Source of the DNA: DASSUW01 sp963844205
GTDB lineage: Bacteria; Actinomycetota; Thermoleophilia; Solirubrobacterales; Solirubrobacteraceae
Reading direction: 5' to 3'
Assembly: GCA_963844205.1 (NCBI GenBank)
Contig: CAWJNK010000012.1
Location: 62,001-126,000, forward strand
DNA length: 64,000 nucleotides
This document shows, piece after piece, positions 1 through 10,289 of this stretch. Both the position numbers and the translations under genes were made by a program. Numbering within the stretch: position 1 is the stretch's first letter; every line of letters starts with the position of its first letter. Below the pieces are notes generated by a model. It did no database searches and was not told the DNA's origin. It was given only the letters and a program-made list of their open reading frames with translations.

Positions 1-1373
1 AGTACGCCATCGAGCGCGGCTTCTTCAACACCGTCAACAACGGCTACGCCGGCGCCTACTTCGGCGTCATCAAGGGCTCCAAGGTCGGCGTCGAACCCGG
101 CACCAAGATCGACGGCATCACCACGCCCGACGACACGACGATCGAGTTCGCCCTCAAGCCGGGCGAAGGGGGCAAGTGCGCGGGCGGCGTCCTCGCCGGC
201 GCGCTGGTCATGACGCTCACGGCTCCGGTTCCCGAGGAGTACGCGAAGGAGTTCGACGCCGAGAAGGTCACCACCTACGGCGAGCACCAGGTCTCGTCCG
301 GGCCGTACATGATCGAGAACGACGACACCGGCAAGGCGATCGGCTACGAGCCCGGCAAGCGCATCCATCTCGTGCGCAACCCGAGCTGGAAGGAGGGGCA
401 GGACAGCCGCCCCGCCTACCTCGACGAGGTCGAGATCAGCGAGGGCAACGACGACCCGACGGTCGCCTCCCGCAAGATCCTCGAGGGCCAGAGCATGATC
501 AACGGCGACCAGCCGCCGCCTCCGTCCGTCCTCAAGGAGGCAGTCACGCAGCGCAAGGACCAGCTCGTGCTCGTCTCGGGCGGCGGTGGCCGCTGGATCG
601 CGATGAACATGACGATGAAGCCGTTCGACAACGTCGACGTCCGCAAGGCGGTCGTGGCGGGATTCGACAAGGAGGCCCTGCGGCTGACCCGCGGCGGCGA
701 GCTGATCGGCGACATCGCGACGCACTACATCCCGCCGGGCCTCGCCGGGTTCGAGGAGGCCGGCGGCCTCGAGGGCCAGGGCCAGGACTTCATGTCCGTC
801 CCGAAGGGCGACCAGGCGCTCGCCGCCGAGTACTTCAAGAAGGCGGGCTACGCCTCCGGCAAGTACGAAGGCAACGAGGAGTTCCTGATGATCGCCGACA
901 ACGAGGGCGTCGGCGCGAAGACCGCCGAGGTGGCCAAGGAGCAGTTCGCGAAGCTCGGCTTCAAGGTCCGCCTCCGCCAGGTGACGCACGAGGCGATGTA
1001 CACGAAGTTCTGCAACGTGCCGAAGGCCAACGTGGCCATCTGCCCGAACGTCGGCTGGCTGAAGGACTTCGCCGACCCGCAGACGTACCTCGACCCCACG
1101 TTCAACGGCGAGAACATCCTCCCGCAGAACAACAGCAACTGGTCGCAGCTCAACGACAAGAAGATCAACGCGGACATGAACGCCGCCGAGCTGCTGACTG
1201 ATCCCGGGGAGCGCGCCCAGGCCTGGGCCGACATCGACAAGGAGATCACGGACCTCGCACCCGCGATCAACTGGCTCTGGGACAAGACGCCCAACATCCG
1301 TTCCGAGAACGTGAACGGCGTCATCGACGAGGACAACGCGCTCTGGTCGCTGGCGCACACCTCGCTGAAGTAA
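1..1373 (+). CDS. ABC transporter substrate-binding protein, family 5 (5' truncated)
   Basis: The reading frame is open from the window edge (first complete codon at position 3) to TAA at 1371-1373, so the N-terminus and signal peptide lie outside. About 456 residues of a DppA/OppA-type (SBP_bac_5) extracytoplasmic solute-binding protein remain. Typical features are an 'SSGPYMIEND' stretch, a 'KRIHLVRNPSW' stretch and a C-terminal 'PAINWLWDKTPNIRS' segment. It should bind a peptide-like solute outside the membrane and hand it to the permease encoded downstream. The ligand cannot be told from sequence. It is followed by a hairpin and then the permease and ATPase genes in the same direction. 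Confidence 0.93.
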   Translation, partial: YAIERGFFNTVNNGYAGAYFGVIKGSKVGVEPGTKIDGITTPDDTTIEFALKPGEGGKCAGGVLAGALVMTLTAPVPEEYAKEFDAEKVTTYGEHQVSSGPYMIENDDTGKAIGYEPGKRIHLVRNPSWKEGQDSRPAYLDEVEISEGNDDPTVASRKILEGQSMINGDQPPPPSVLKEAVTQRKDQLVLVSGGGGRWIAMNMTMKPFDNVDVRKAVVAGFDKEALRLTRGGELIGDIATHYIPPGLAGFEEAGGLEGQGQDFMSVPKGDQALAAEYFKKAGYASGKYEGNEEFLMIADNEGVGAKTAEVAKEQFAKLGFKVRLRQVTHEAMYTKFCNVPKANVAICPNVGWLKDFADPQTYLDPTFNGENILPQNNSNWSQLNDKKINADMNAAELLTDPGERAQAWADIDKEITDLAPAINWLWDKTPNIRSENVNGVIDEDNALWSLAHTSLK

Positions 1374-1382
1374 TCCATCCGG

Positions 1383-1412
1383 AGGGCCCCGCCGCCACGG
1401 TGGCGGGGCCCT
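1383..1412 (+). terminator. Strong hairpin between binding protein and permease genes
   Basis: A perfect 11-bp inverted repeat (1383-1393 with 1402-1412) encloses an 8-nt loop just after the binding-protein stop codon. Only a weak pyrimidine stretch follows. In ABC import operons such a hairpin often ends or stabilises most transcripts so that the binding protein is made in excess over the membrane parts. That role is inferred from position; the hairpin itself is plain in the sequence. Confidence 0.7.
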
Positions 1413-1448
1413 GCCGGTCCCTTCTAAGCTGCACGCGAAAGAGCCGAG

Positions 1449-2420
1449 ATGGCCGCCTACATCGTCCGCCGACTGCTCTGGGTGATCTTCCTGCTGTTCG
1501 TGGTCACCCTGGTCACGTTCGTCGTCTTCACGGTGCTGCCCGCCGCCGACCCGGCGGTGCTGCGCGCCGGCCGGCAGCCGTCACCCGAGCTGGTGGAGGC
1601 GATCCGCGAGCAGTTCGGGCTCAGCGACCCGCTGCCCATCCAGTTCTTCCGCTACATCGGCGACATCCTGCCCTTCGTGGGCGGCGACGGCTTCAACTTC
1701 GGCTACTCGTATCAGTCCAACCAGGCGGTCCTGCCGCAGATCCTCGACCGCCTGCCCGCGACGATCTTCCTCACCAGCGGCGCCGTGATCCTGTGGCTCT
1801 CGATCGGCATCCCGGTCGGCATGATCTCGGCCGTCAAGACCGGCTCCTTGCTCGACCGGGTCACGATGGGCCTCGCGCTGATCGCGATCTCGGCCCCGGT
1901 CTACTTCCTCGGGCTGGTGGCGCTGTTCCTGTTCGACGACAGCATCGGGCGCTTCCCGCTGCTGCCGGGGAGCGGGGCCTACCAGGACGCGTCGTCGTTC
2001 TTCGGCAAGGCCGAGGCGCTGATCATGCCGTGGTGCGTGCTCGCCGCCGCGTTCGCGGCGATCTACGCCCGCTTCCTGCGCGGCAACCTGATCGACACGA
2101 TGCAGGAGGACTACATCCGCACCGCCCGCGCGAAGGGGCTCTCCGAACGGCGGGTCGTCCTGCGCCACGGGGTGCGCTCCGCGATCACGCCGATCGTGAC
2201 GCTGCTGGGCCTCGACATCGGCATCCTGCTCGGCGGCGCGATCCTCACCGAGACCGTGTTCAACATCGCGGGGATCGGCCGCTTCGCCTACGACGCGATC
2301 GTGCGGTTTGACCTGCCCGTGATTCAGGGCACCGTGCTCTTCGGCGCCTTCTTCATCGTCATCATGAGCCTCATCGTGGACGTCCTCTACGCCTTCATCG
2401 ATCCGAGAGTGCGCTACTGA
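1449..2420 (+). CDS. dppB: ABC transporter permease, DppB/OppB type
   Basis: This is a 323-residue inner-membrane protein of the binding-protein-dependent transport family. An N-terminal helix (about residues 8-30) is followed by a periplasmic segment and five more hydrophobic segments. The EAA-like loop 'DYIRTARAKGLSERRVVLRHGVR' (about residues 220-243) is where the ATPases dock. ATG 1449 gives the normal family length. Its stop overlaps the start of the ATPase gene (TGATG), so the two are translationally coupled. The partner permease (DppC/OppC) is not in the window and may lie upstream of position 1. Confidence 0.93.
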   Translation: MAAYIVRRLLWVIFLLFVVTLVTFVVFTVLPAADPAVLRAGRQPSPELVEAIREQFGLSDPLPIQFFRYIGDILPFVGGDGFNFGYSYQSNQAVLPQILDRLPATIFLTSGAVILWLSIGIPVGMISAVKTGSLLDRVTMGLALIAISAPVYFLGLVALFLFDDSIGRFPLLPGSGAYQDASSFFGKAEALIMPWCVLAAAFAAIYARFLRGNLIDTMQEDYIRTARAKGLSERRVVLRHGVRSAITPIVTLLGLDIGILLGGAILTETVFNIAGIGRFAYDAIVRFDLPVIQGTVLFGAFFIVIMSLIVDVLYAFIDPRVRY

Positions 2421-3529
2421 TGGCCGCGCCGCTGCTGGAGGTCGAGGACCTCCGCGTGCACTTCGAGACCGAGGACGGCCTGGTGAAGGCCGTCGACGGC
2501 ATCTCGTACACGGTCGACCGCGGCGACACGCTCGGGATCGTCGGCGAGTCCGGCTCGGGCAAGTCCGTCTCCTCGCTCACCGTCATGGGCCTCACCCGCG
2601 CCCGCAACGCGCGGATCTCGGGCACCGTGCGCTTCGACGGCAAGGACCTGCTGGGCGCCTCGGACGAGGACCTGCGCAAGGTCCGCGGCGACGACATCGC
2701 GATGATCTTCCAGGACCCCCTGTCGTCGCTTCATCCGTTCTACAAGGTCGGCAACCAGATCGTCGAGGCCATCCAGTCGCATCGCGACGTCTCCAAGGCC
2801 CAGGCGTACGACCGGGCGGTCGAGATGCTCGGCCTGGTCGGGATCCCCGAGCCGCGCCGACGCGCCGACTCCTACCCGCACGAGTTCTCCGGCGGCATGC
2901 GCCAGCGCGCGATGATCGCGATGGCGCTCGCCAACGACCCCAAGCTGCTGATCGCCGACGAGCCGACGACCGCGCTCGACGTGACGGTGCAGGCGCAGAT
3001 CCTCGAGTTGATCGAGCGCCTGCAGAGCGAGTTCGACACCGCCGTCGTGGTGATCACGCACGACCTCGGCGTGGTCGCCGAGATGGCCGACGAGATCGCG
3101 GTCATGTACGCCGGCCGGATCGTCGAGCAGGGCGTCGCGGACACGATCTTCAACGCACCCGAGCATCCCTACACGTGGGGGCTGCTGAGCTCGATCCCGC
3201 GCATGGACGCGCCGCGCGGAGAGGAGCTGGTCCCGATCCCGGGCCGCCCGCCGTCGCTCATCCACCTGCCGGGCGGCTGCTCGTTCCACCCGCGCTGCCC
3301 CTACGTGCGCGACGCGCATCGCCGGATCGAGCCGGTGCTCGACCCCGTCGACGGCGATCCCGGCCACAAGGTCGCCTGCCTGCTCGACTCCGGGACGCGC
3401 AAGCGTCTGTGGGAGGAGCTCCAGGCGGGGATCAAGCCCGAGGAGGCGCGCAAGGACGTGATCGGGGTAGCTCAGCCGGATGTCGACCTGCCGTCTGAGG
3501 ACGCGGGGCTGGACGCCCCGCGGAGGTAG
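2420..3529 (+). CDS. dppD: Oligopeptide ABC transporter ATP-binding protein, DppD/OppD type
   Basis: 369 residues. It carries Walker A 'GESGSGKS' (about residue 40), a Q-loop 'MIFQDP', the signature 'FSGGMRQR', Walker B 'LLIADEP' and an H-loop 'VITHDLG'. The C-terminal oligopeptide/dipeptide extension has the Cys-containing stretch 'GGCSFHPRCPYV', which in this family can hold an iron-sulfur cluster or structural cysteines. It hydrolyses ATP in a heterodimer with the next gene product to drive peptide uptake. Its start overlaps the permease stop, and only five bases separate it from the next gene. Confidence 0.96.
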   Translation: MAAPLLEVEDLRVHFETEDGLVKAVDGISYTVDRGDTLGIVGESGSGKSVSSLTVMGLTRARNARISGTVRFDGKDLLGASDEDLRKVRGDDIAMIFQDPLSSLHPFYKVGNQIVEAIQSHRDVSKAQAYDRAVEMLGLVGIPEPRRRADSYPHEFSGGMRQRAMIAMALANDPKLLIADEPTTALDVTVQAQILELIERLQSEFDTAVVVITHDLGVVAEMADEIAVMYAGRIVEQGVADTIFNAPEHPYTWGLLSSIPRMDAPRGEELVPIPGRPPSLIHLPGGCSFHPRCPYVRDAHRRIEPVLDPVDGDPGHKVACLLDSGTRKRLWEELQAGIKPEEARKDVIGVAQPDVDLPSEDAGLDAPRR

Positions 3530-3534
3530 CTCTC

Positions 3535-4543
<1,009 letters not shown>

Positions 4544-4566
<23 letters not shown>

Positions 4567-4957
4567 GTTGCCTGCGTCTCCGTCCGGTCGACGCCTTGAC
4601 TGAGACGCCGGCCATCCGTGGCCGGTCGTAACCGGGCTGCGCCCTTTCGGTGAGCCGCTCGAGCCGCGTGTCCCACTGCGCGCCGACCTCGGCCATCCAC
4701 TCCATCGCTCCCGCCAGCGGCGCCGGCGTGAGCGTGTAGCGGGTCTCGCGGCCCTCGCGGCGGGCCTCGACGAGCCCGGCACCGGACAGCGCGCTGAGGT
4801 GCTTGGCGATCGCCTGGCGCGTCATCGGCAGCTCGCCGGCCAGCGACGAGGCGGTCAGGCCGGGCCGCTCCGCCAGCGAGCGCACGACCTCGCGCCGCGT
4901 GGCGTCGGCGAGCGCGGCGAAGACCGCGCCGACGCGATCGTCGGCTAGGCCGGGCAC
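4544..4957 (-). CDS. ArsR-family winged-helix transcriptional regulator
   Basis: 137 residues from GTG 4957 (reads MPGLADDRVGAVF). That start overlaps the last codons of the upstream SRPBCC gene, so the two are co-translated. The winged-helix region includes 'LADATRREVVRSLAERPG' and recognition helix 'MTRQAIAKHLSALSGAGLV', followed by wing 'REGRETRYTLTP'. No CxC metal site is visible. It belongs to the ArsR subgroup commonly paired with AHSA1/SRPBCC partners rather than the metal sensors. It probably binds the paired GCAAC-N6-GTTGC sites at its own promoter. Confidence 0.9.
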
Positions 4958-5298
4958 AGCGCGGCGGCGGAGGCCAGCGCGGTGAGCTTGGGGCCCCACA
5001 CGAGGCCGTCGGTTGCTTCGCAAACCCGGTGCTCGGTGACCGTGAAGCGGGTGCCGCCGGGATCGTCGTCGAGCCGCCACTCGACGCGCGAGTCGCCCCA
5101 GCGGAAGACGATCCGCTCCTCGGCGTCCACGACCTCGACGACGCCGTCGCGGTCCTCGGCGTGCAGCGGAGCGCCCTCCTCCGCCTCGAACTCGACGTCG
5201 TCGGCGAGCCACTCGCGCAGCTCGTCCTCGTCGGTGACCAGCTCCCAGGCCCGCTCGCGCGGCACGGGGAGGACGATCTCACGCGTAACGCAACTCAT
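4945..5298 (-). CDS. SRPBCC (AHSA1-like) domain protein
   Basis: 117 residues from ATG 5298 (MSCVTREIVLPV). The fold signature is clear: an N-terminal strand 'REIVLPVPRERAWELVTDEDELREWL' and a final region 'GGTRFTVTEHRV'. These START/AHSA1-like proteins have a hydrophobic ligand cavity. In ArsR-SRPBCC pairs the role is usually unknown or linked to small-molecule or stress responses. A TACTAT -10 element lies nine bases before this ATG. The longer in-frame start (GTG 5337) is rejected because it would lie in the promoter and operator. It is the first gene of a two-gene unit with arsR. Confidence 0.85.
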   Translation of the reverse strand: MSCVTREIVLPVPRERAWELVTDEDELREWLADDVEFEAEEGAPLHAEDRDGVVEVVDAEERIVFRWGDSRVEWRLDDDPGGTRFTVTEHRVCEATDGLVWGPKLTALASAAALCPA

Positions 5299-5345
5299 AG
5301 GTTGCGCATAGTACCATGGGCGGAAACGTGCAACCACACGGTTGC
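5290..5345 (-). promoter_or_regulatory. ArsR-type promoter with two identical operator sites
   Basis: Two sites of the form GCAAC-N6-GTTGC occur at 5290-5305 and 5330-5345, with centres exactly 40 bp apart. On the minus strand a -10 hexamer TACTAT (5313-5308) has a possible -35 TGGTTG (5336-5331) at 17-bp spacing. One site covers the -35 region and the other covers the transcription start and start codon, the geometry expected for autorepression. The second site also lies just upstream of clpP on the other strand, so clpP could be affected. The binding protein is inferred, not shown. Confidence 0.7.
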
Positions 5346-5363
5346 GGATCGGAGCGCTCAGTT

Positions 5364-5975
5364 ATGCCCCTCGTGCCCGTCGTCATCCAGCAGGACGCCC
5401 GCGGCGAACGGTCGTTCGACATCTACTCCCGCCTGCTGCGCGAGCGGGTCGTCTTCGTCGGCAGCCCGATCGACGACCAGATCGCGAACGTCGTCGTCGC
5501 CCAGCTCCTGCACCTGGAGGCCGAGGACCCCGACAAGGAGATCGCGATGTACATCAACTGCCCGGGCGGAGTGGTGTACGCGGGGCTGGCGATCTACGAC
5601 ACGATGCAGTTCATCAAGCCCGACGTCGCGACCGTGTGCTGCGGGATCGCCATGTCGATGGGCTCCCTGCTGCTCGCGGGCGGCACGCCCGGCAAGCGCT
5701 CCGCGCTCCCCAACGCGCGCATCCTCGTCCACCAGCCAAGTGGCGGCTTCCAGGGCCAGGCGAGCGACATCCAGATCCACGCCAAGGAGGCGCTCGAGCT
5801 TCGCCGGCGGATCGAGGAGATCTACGCCGGGCACACCGGCAAGCCCGTGGAGGAGGTCTCCGAGGCGCTCGAGCGCGACCGCTTCTTCACGCCCGAGCAG
5901 GCGACCGAGTTCGGCCTCGTGGACCGGGTGATGGCCTCCCGCGGCGACAACGGCTACTCGCCGTCGTCCTCGTAG
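5364..5975 (+). CDS. clpP: ATP-dependent Clp protease proteolytic subunit
   Basis: 203 residues from ATG 5364, preceded by GGAG at 5351 with nine bases spacing. It is a serine peptidase S14 subunit that forms a double-ring chamber fed by Clp ATPases. The nucleophile Ser is in 'GIAMSMGSLLLAGG', the catalytic His in 'ILVHQPSGG', and the Asp in the 'ERDRFFTPEQATEFGLVD' region. The upstream ATG at 5316 would add 16 unlike residues and sits inside the operator region, so it was not used. It stands alone here without a clpX neighbour, so it may be one of several clpP paralogues. Confidence 0.95.
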   Translation: MPLVPVVIQQDARGERSFDIYSRLLRERVVFVGSPIDDQIANVVVAQLLHLEAEDPDKEIAMYINCPGGVVYAGLAIYDTMQFIKPDVATVCCGIAMSMGSLLLAGGTPGKRSALPNARILVHQPSGGFQGQASDIQIHAKEALELRRRIEEIYAGHTGKPVEEVSEALERDRFFTPEQATEFGLVDRVMASRGDNGYSPSSS

Positions 5976-6574
5976 AGCGATTCGCGCGCGAGCTCCGTCC
6001 CGGAGATGCCCCACAGCGCGATCTCGAGGTAGTCCCCCCGGTAGGCGTCGGGCGCGATCAAGGTGTAGCGGTCGTCGGCCACGAGGCACTGGTCGACGGT
6101 GAGGCCGGCCATCTCGGCGGTCGCGACCGCGCCGCCGCGGACCATCGGCACGCCCCACACGAGCGTCATCGCCGCGACCTCGCCTCCCTCTCCCCGCCAG
6201 CCGCCGATCACCTCCTCGCAGAGGTCCATCTGCCAGTCGGGGTTGGCCTCCGACGTCTCGTCCGTGAAGTCGGCCCAGGAGTAGAAGTCGCCCGGCTCGT
6301 GGTCGGCGTCGCCGGGCGTGAACGACACGTAGCCGAAGAGGTCGAAACCGTTGGCGGTCCGGCTCGTCACCGGCACGAACGTCCGGCCGGCCCACGTGCG
6401 GTCCGGGAACCACCGCATCTCGCCGGCGTCGCCGAGCTCGGCGCCCTCGGTGTCGACTTTGAGGGCGGCGGCCAGGAACTCGGCCTGGAGGGTCTCGGCC
6501 CAGCGGCCGTAGGGGAGCGGGTCCTGCGGCGGCTCGGCGGCGAAGCGGCAGATGAAGCGGTCCTCGGGCGGCAT
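5954..6574 (-). CDS. Hypothetical protein
   Basis: 206 residues from ATG 6574; no family recognised. It is acidic and rich in aromatic residues (for example 'MRWFPDRTWAGRTFVPVTSR' and 'DLFGYVSFTPGDADHE'), has no signal peptide or membrane segment, and looks like a compact soluble protein. The 3' end overlaps clpP by 22 nt. A TAGGCT hexamer nine bases before the ATG could be a leaderless -10. Its TAG is also the stop codon of dtd upstream. Confidence 0.75.
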   Translation of the reverse strand: MPPEDRFICRFAAEPPQDPLPYGRWAETLQAEFLAAALKVDTEGAELGDAGEMRWFPDRTWAGRTFVPVTSRTANGFDLFGYVSFTPGDADHEPGDFYSWADFTDETSEANPDWQMDLCEEVIGGWRGEGGEVAAMTLVWGVPMVRGGAVATAEMAGLTVDQCLVADDRYTLIAPDAYRGDYLEIALWGISGTELARESLYEDDGE

Positions 6575-6586
6575 CGGCGCCGCAGC

Positions 6587-7009
<423 letters not shown>

Positions 7010-7014
7010 TCACC

Positions 7015-7935
7015 TCACACGATGACGGACGCGACGAGCAGGATCGGCACCGAGACCGTCGTCGTCCACGCGATCGCCCCGGCCGCGAACGAGAGGTCGA
7101 GCCCGTAGATGTGGGCGAGGGCGACGATGTGGAGGCCGGCCGGCATCGTCGAGGCGAGCAGGAACGCCGCCGGCAGGTCGATGATCGGCGCGGCGAGCGC
7201 GAGCAGGAACGCCGGCGCCACGACCGCCCGCAGGAGGATCGCCGCGCCGATCGGCGGCGTCAGCGGCGGCGGGAACTTCAGCGCCCCGTCCTCGGCCTCC
7301 TCGGCCAGCGTGACGCCGACCGCGAAGAAGCCCAGGACGGGCACGCAGAGGACGAGGATGCGCGAGGCGTCGACGAGCACGTCGGGCGCCAGCACGTCCG
7401 GCGCGACGAGCGCGAGCGCGACCGCCGCGAGCGGCGGGTTGCGGGTGAAGAACGCGCGCACGCGCTCCGGCACCGTCTCGCCGGCCCGCGTGCCGGTGGC
7501 CGCCGCGATGGCGAACGAGCCGATGAAGAACACCGGCTGCTGCACCAGCGCGTCGTAGGCGACCGCTTCCGAGACGTGGCTGAAGCCGAGGATCGCGCCC
7601 GCCACGGCGACGCCCATCAGCCCGGTGTTGGCCTGCAGCCCGACGATCGCGAGCACGCCGGCCGACGGCGGCTCGAGGTGCAGCAGGCGGCGCCCGACGA
7701 GCCAGCCGACGAGGGCGGTGAGCGCCAGGGCCGTCCACCCGAGCACGATGCCGACGCCGACGTCGGCGTCCACCTCCAGTCGCGCGATGTTGAAGAACGC
7801 GACCAGCGGCATGACCACGTAGAGCAGGAGCTTGAGGATCGAGCGCGCCCACACGCCCGCGCGCGCCCCCGCCCGCCGCTCCGCCTCCACCCCCGCCGCG
7901 ATCGAGGCGGCGATGGCGAGGGCGATCCAGAGCAC
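7015..7935 (-). CDS. AEC-family (auxin efflux carrier/malonate permease) transporter
   Basis: 306 residues from GTG 7935, with about eight to ten hydrophobic segments. A central 'GLQANTGLMGVAVAG' corresponds to the conserved AEC helix-break 'N-G' region, and a late 'STMPAGLHIVALAHIYG' is also family-like. Members export or import dicarboxylates and related anions; the substrate is unknown. A TAGCCT hexamer seven bases before the start fits a leaderless promoter, and its TAG is the stop of the upstream GGDEF-EAL gene. Confidence 0.88.
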   Translation of the reverse strand: MLWIALAIAASIAAGVEAERRAGARAGVWARSILKLLLYVVMPLVAFFNIARLEVDADVGVGIVLGWTALALTALVGWLVGRRLLHLEPPSAGVLAIVGLQANTGLMGVAVAGAILGFSHVSEAVAYDALVQQPVFFIGSFAIAAATGTRAGETVPERVRAFFTRNPPLAAVALALVAPDVLAPDVLVDASRILVLCVPVLGFFAVGVTLAEEAEDGALKFPPPLTPPIGAAILLRAVVAPAFLLALAAPIIDLPAAFLLASTMPAGLHIVALAHIYGLDLSFAAGAIAWTTTVSVPILLVASVIV

Positions 7936-7942
7936 CGCCCGC

Positions 7943-7948
7943 AGGCTA
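7943..7948 (-). promoter_or_regulatory. Candidate leaderless -10 (TAGCCT) overlapping upstream stop codon
   Basis: TAGCCT on the minus strand is followed by seven bases and GTG 7935. The TAG (7948-7946) is the stop codon of the GGDEF-EAL gene. Confidence 0.4.
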
Positions 7949-10258
7949 ATGCGTGCGCGCGATCACGGGCCGGCCGTGGCGGTCGAGCTTCTTGTGCTCG
8001 ACCAGCCAGCGAGCGAGCGGGGCGGGCTTGCCGATGTGGAAGCCCTGGACGTAGTCGACGCCGAGGTCGCGGACGAGGTTCAGCGTCTCCTCGTCGCCGA
8101 CCATCTCGGCGACCGTGCGCTTCCCGAGCCCGCGCGCGATGTCGACCACGGCCTGGATCACGAGCTGGTCGGTGCGGTCGGTCACGCAGCCGCGGACGAA
8201 CTCGCCGTCGATCTTCAGGTAGTCGAACGGCAGGTGCTTGAGGTAGTAGAACGACGCGAAGGCGGCACCGAAGTCGTCGAGCGCGAAGCGGCAGCCGAGC
8301 GCGGCCAGGCGGTGGGCGAACTCCTGTGCGCGCGGGATGTTCGCGACGGCCGTCGTCTCCGTGATCTCGAAGATGACCTGCGCGGGGTCCACCTCGTGGG
8401 TGCGCAGCTCGCCCTCGATCAGCGCCAACAGGTCCGGGTCGCCGGCCGAGCGGCCCGAGATGTTGACCTCGAACGTGAGCCGGCGGCCGCGACGGTTCTC
8501 CTCGGCGAGCATCGCAATCGAGCGGCTGACCACCCAGCGGTCGATCGCGCCGATGAGGTCGTAGCGCTCGGCGGCGGGCAGGAACGCGGCGGGGGAGATC
8601 AGCTCGCCGAACGGGTCGCGCAGGCGCAGCAGCAGCTCGAACTGGCCGGTCTCCTCGGTCGCGAGGTTCATGATCGGCTGCGCTTGGAGGACGAAGCGGT
8701 CCTCGTCGAGCCCGTCGCGGATCACGTCCGGCCAGGAGACGCGGCCGTCCAGGCGTTCCGACCCGGTCGTCGGCCGGTACGTGACGGCGCGGTCCCGGCC
8801 GGCGTCCTTGGCCTCGTACATCGCGAGGTCGGCGTTGGCGAGCACGTCGTCGGCGGATAGGCGGTGGTCCTCGAAGGTCGCGATGCCGATGCTCGCGCTG
8901 ACCGACCGCAGGCGGCCCGACGGGCTCGCCACGCGCTGCGCGCGCACCGCCTCGAGGATCTGAGCGGCGACCTTCGCGATGCCGGCGTCGTCGCCCTCCG
9001 GCACCAGGAACGCGAGCTCGTCGCCGCCGAGCCGAGCGATCACGACGCGATCGCCCAGCTGCTCCTGCAGCGCCCGCGCGAGCGAGACGATCAGCTCGTC
9101 GCCGGTGCCGTGGCCGAGCGTGTCGTTGATGTTCTTGAAGTGGTCGAGGTCGAGGATGAGCGCGGCGCCGGCCGGGCCGTAGCGGTGGACGTACTCGAGG
9201 TGCGACTCGAGCTCGCGGGCGAAGGCGCGCCGGTTGAGCAGGCCGGTGAGCGGGTCGTGGTCGGCCAGGTAGCGAAGCTCGGCCTCGTAGCGGCGGCGCT
9301 CGGTCACGTCCTGGACCTGGAGGAGCACGTGGTGCGGGACGCCGGCGCCGTCGCGCACGAGCGTCGCGTTGACCGCGGCCCACACGATCCTGCCCGCGGC
9401 GTGCAGCCAGCGCCGTTCGCCGCGGACCGCGCCGCCGTCGCCGCGGGCGAGCCGTGCCAGCGCCTGGGCCTCGTCGTCGCGGTCGTCGGGATGCATGAGG
9501 CGCACGAGCGGCGTGCCCTCGAGCTCGTCCTGGTCGCGCCCCGTGAACGTGCACAGCGCGCGGTTGACCTGCAGGAAGCGCCCGTCGATGGTGGCGATCG
9601 CCATCCCGATCGGGGCCTCCTCGAAAGCGGTGCGGAAGCGGGCCTCGGCGTCGGCTTGCGCGCGCTCGGCCAAGGCGCGCGCGTGGACGTCGCGGATCGT
9701 GACGTGGATCTCGCCGAGCTCGTCACCGTCGCGCGCCGCCACCAGCTGGGTCTCCACCCAGCGCCAGGCGCCGTCGGAGCAGCGGAGCCGGACGGTGATC
9801 GACGCGCGGTCCTCGCCGCCGGCCAGCGAGCGCACGGCGTCGACCGCCGTTGCGCCGTCGCCCGGGTGCACGAGGTCGAGCCAGCGGGTGCCGACCAGCG
9901 TGGCGGGCGCGAGGTCGAGCAGCTCGCGGCTGCTCTCCGTGACCTCGGTGACGGTGCCGTCGCGGTCGAGCGTGGCGAGCACGTCGCCCCCCTGGCCGGC
10001 CAGCTCGCGCGAGCGCGCGTCGGCGGCGCGACGGGCGGACTCGGCGCGGTCCCGCGCGGCCAGCGCCGCACTGGCGCGCCGCTCCCGGCGGCTCGCGTCG
10101 AACCCGAGCCACGTCAGCGCGAGGCCGGTCACCACGAGCCAGACCGACAGCGCGGGCGGCGCGCCGGCCAGCGGGCCCACGTTCGCCACCAGCAGCATGC
10201 CGGCGAGCGCCGTCAGGGCACCCAGGGCGGCGGCGGCACGGCTGTGGCGAAGGGTCAC
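7946..10258 (-). CDS. PAS-PAS-GGDEF-EAL membrane-anchored cyclic-di-GMP signalling protein
   Basis: 770 residues. Two N-terminal membrane helices (about 8-28 and 32-50) precede a short coiled linker rich in Arg/Ala, two PAS domains (about 90-200 and 205-320), a GGDEF domain (about 335-490) and an EAL domain (about 515-765). The cyclase motif reads 'LGGDEL', a departure from GGDEF, so activity is uncertain. In the EAL domain the motif reads ELL but the key acids and lysine remain ('NISGRS', 'EITET', 'DDFGAAF', 'YLKIDGEF'), so phosphodiesterase activity is plausible. The GGAGG directly abuts GTG 10258, which is unusually close; a later start is possible. Confidence 0.93.
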   Translation of the reverse strand: MTLRHSRAAAALGALTALAGMLLVANVGPLAGAPPALSVWLVVTGLALTWLGFDASRRERRASAALAARDRAESARRAADARSRELAGQGGDVLATLDRDGTVTEVTESSRELLDLAPATLVGTRWLDLVHPGDGATAVDAVRSLAGGEDRASITVRLRCSDGAWRWVETQLVAARDGDELGEIHVTIRDVHARALAERAQADAEARFRTAFEEAPIGMAIATIDGRFLQVNRALCTFTGRDQDELEGTPLVRLMHPDDRDDEAQALARLARGDGGAVRGERRWLHAAGRIVWAAVNATLVRDGAGVPHHVLLQVQDVTERRRYEAELRYLADHDPLTGLLNRRAFARELESHLEYVHRYGPAGAALILDLDHFKNINDTLGHGTGDELIVSLARALQEQLGDRVVIARLGGDELAFLVPEGDDAGIAKVAAQILEAVRAQRVASPSGRLRSVSASIGIATFEDHRLSADDVLANADLAMYEAKDAGRDRAVTYRPTTGSERLDGRVSWPDVIRDGLDEDRFVLQAQPIMNLATEETGQFELLLRLRDPFGELISPAAFLPAAERYDLIGAIDRWVVSRSIAMLAEENRRGRRLTFEVNISGRSAGDPDLLALIEGELRTHEVDPAQVIFEITETTAVANIPRAQEFAHRLAALGCRFALDDFGAAFASFYYLKHLPFDYLKIDGEFVRGCVTDRTDQLVIQAVVDIARGLGKRTVAEMVGDEETLNLVRDLGVDYVQGFHIGKPAPLARWLVEHKKLDRHGRPVIARTH

Positions 10259-10289
10259 CCTCCTTTTGTCGGCTGCGAACCGCTTTCGC

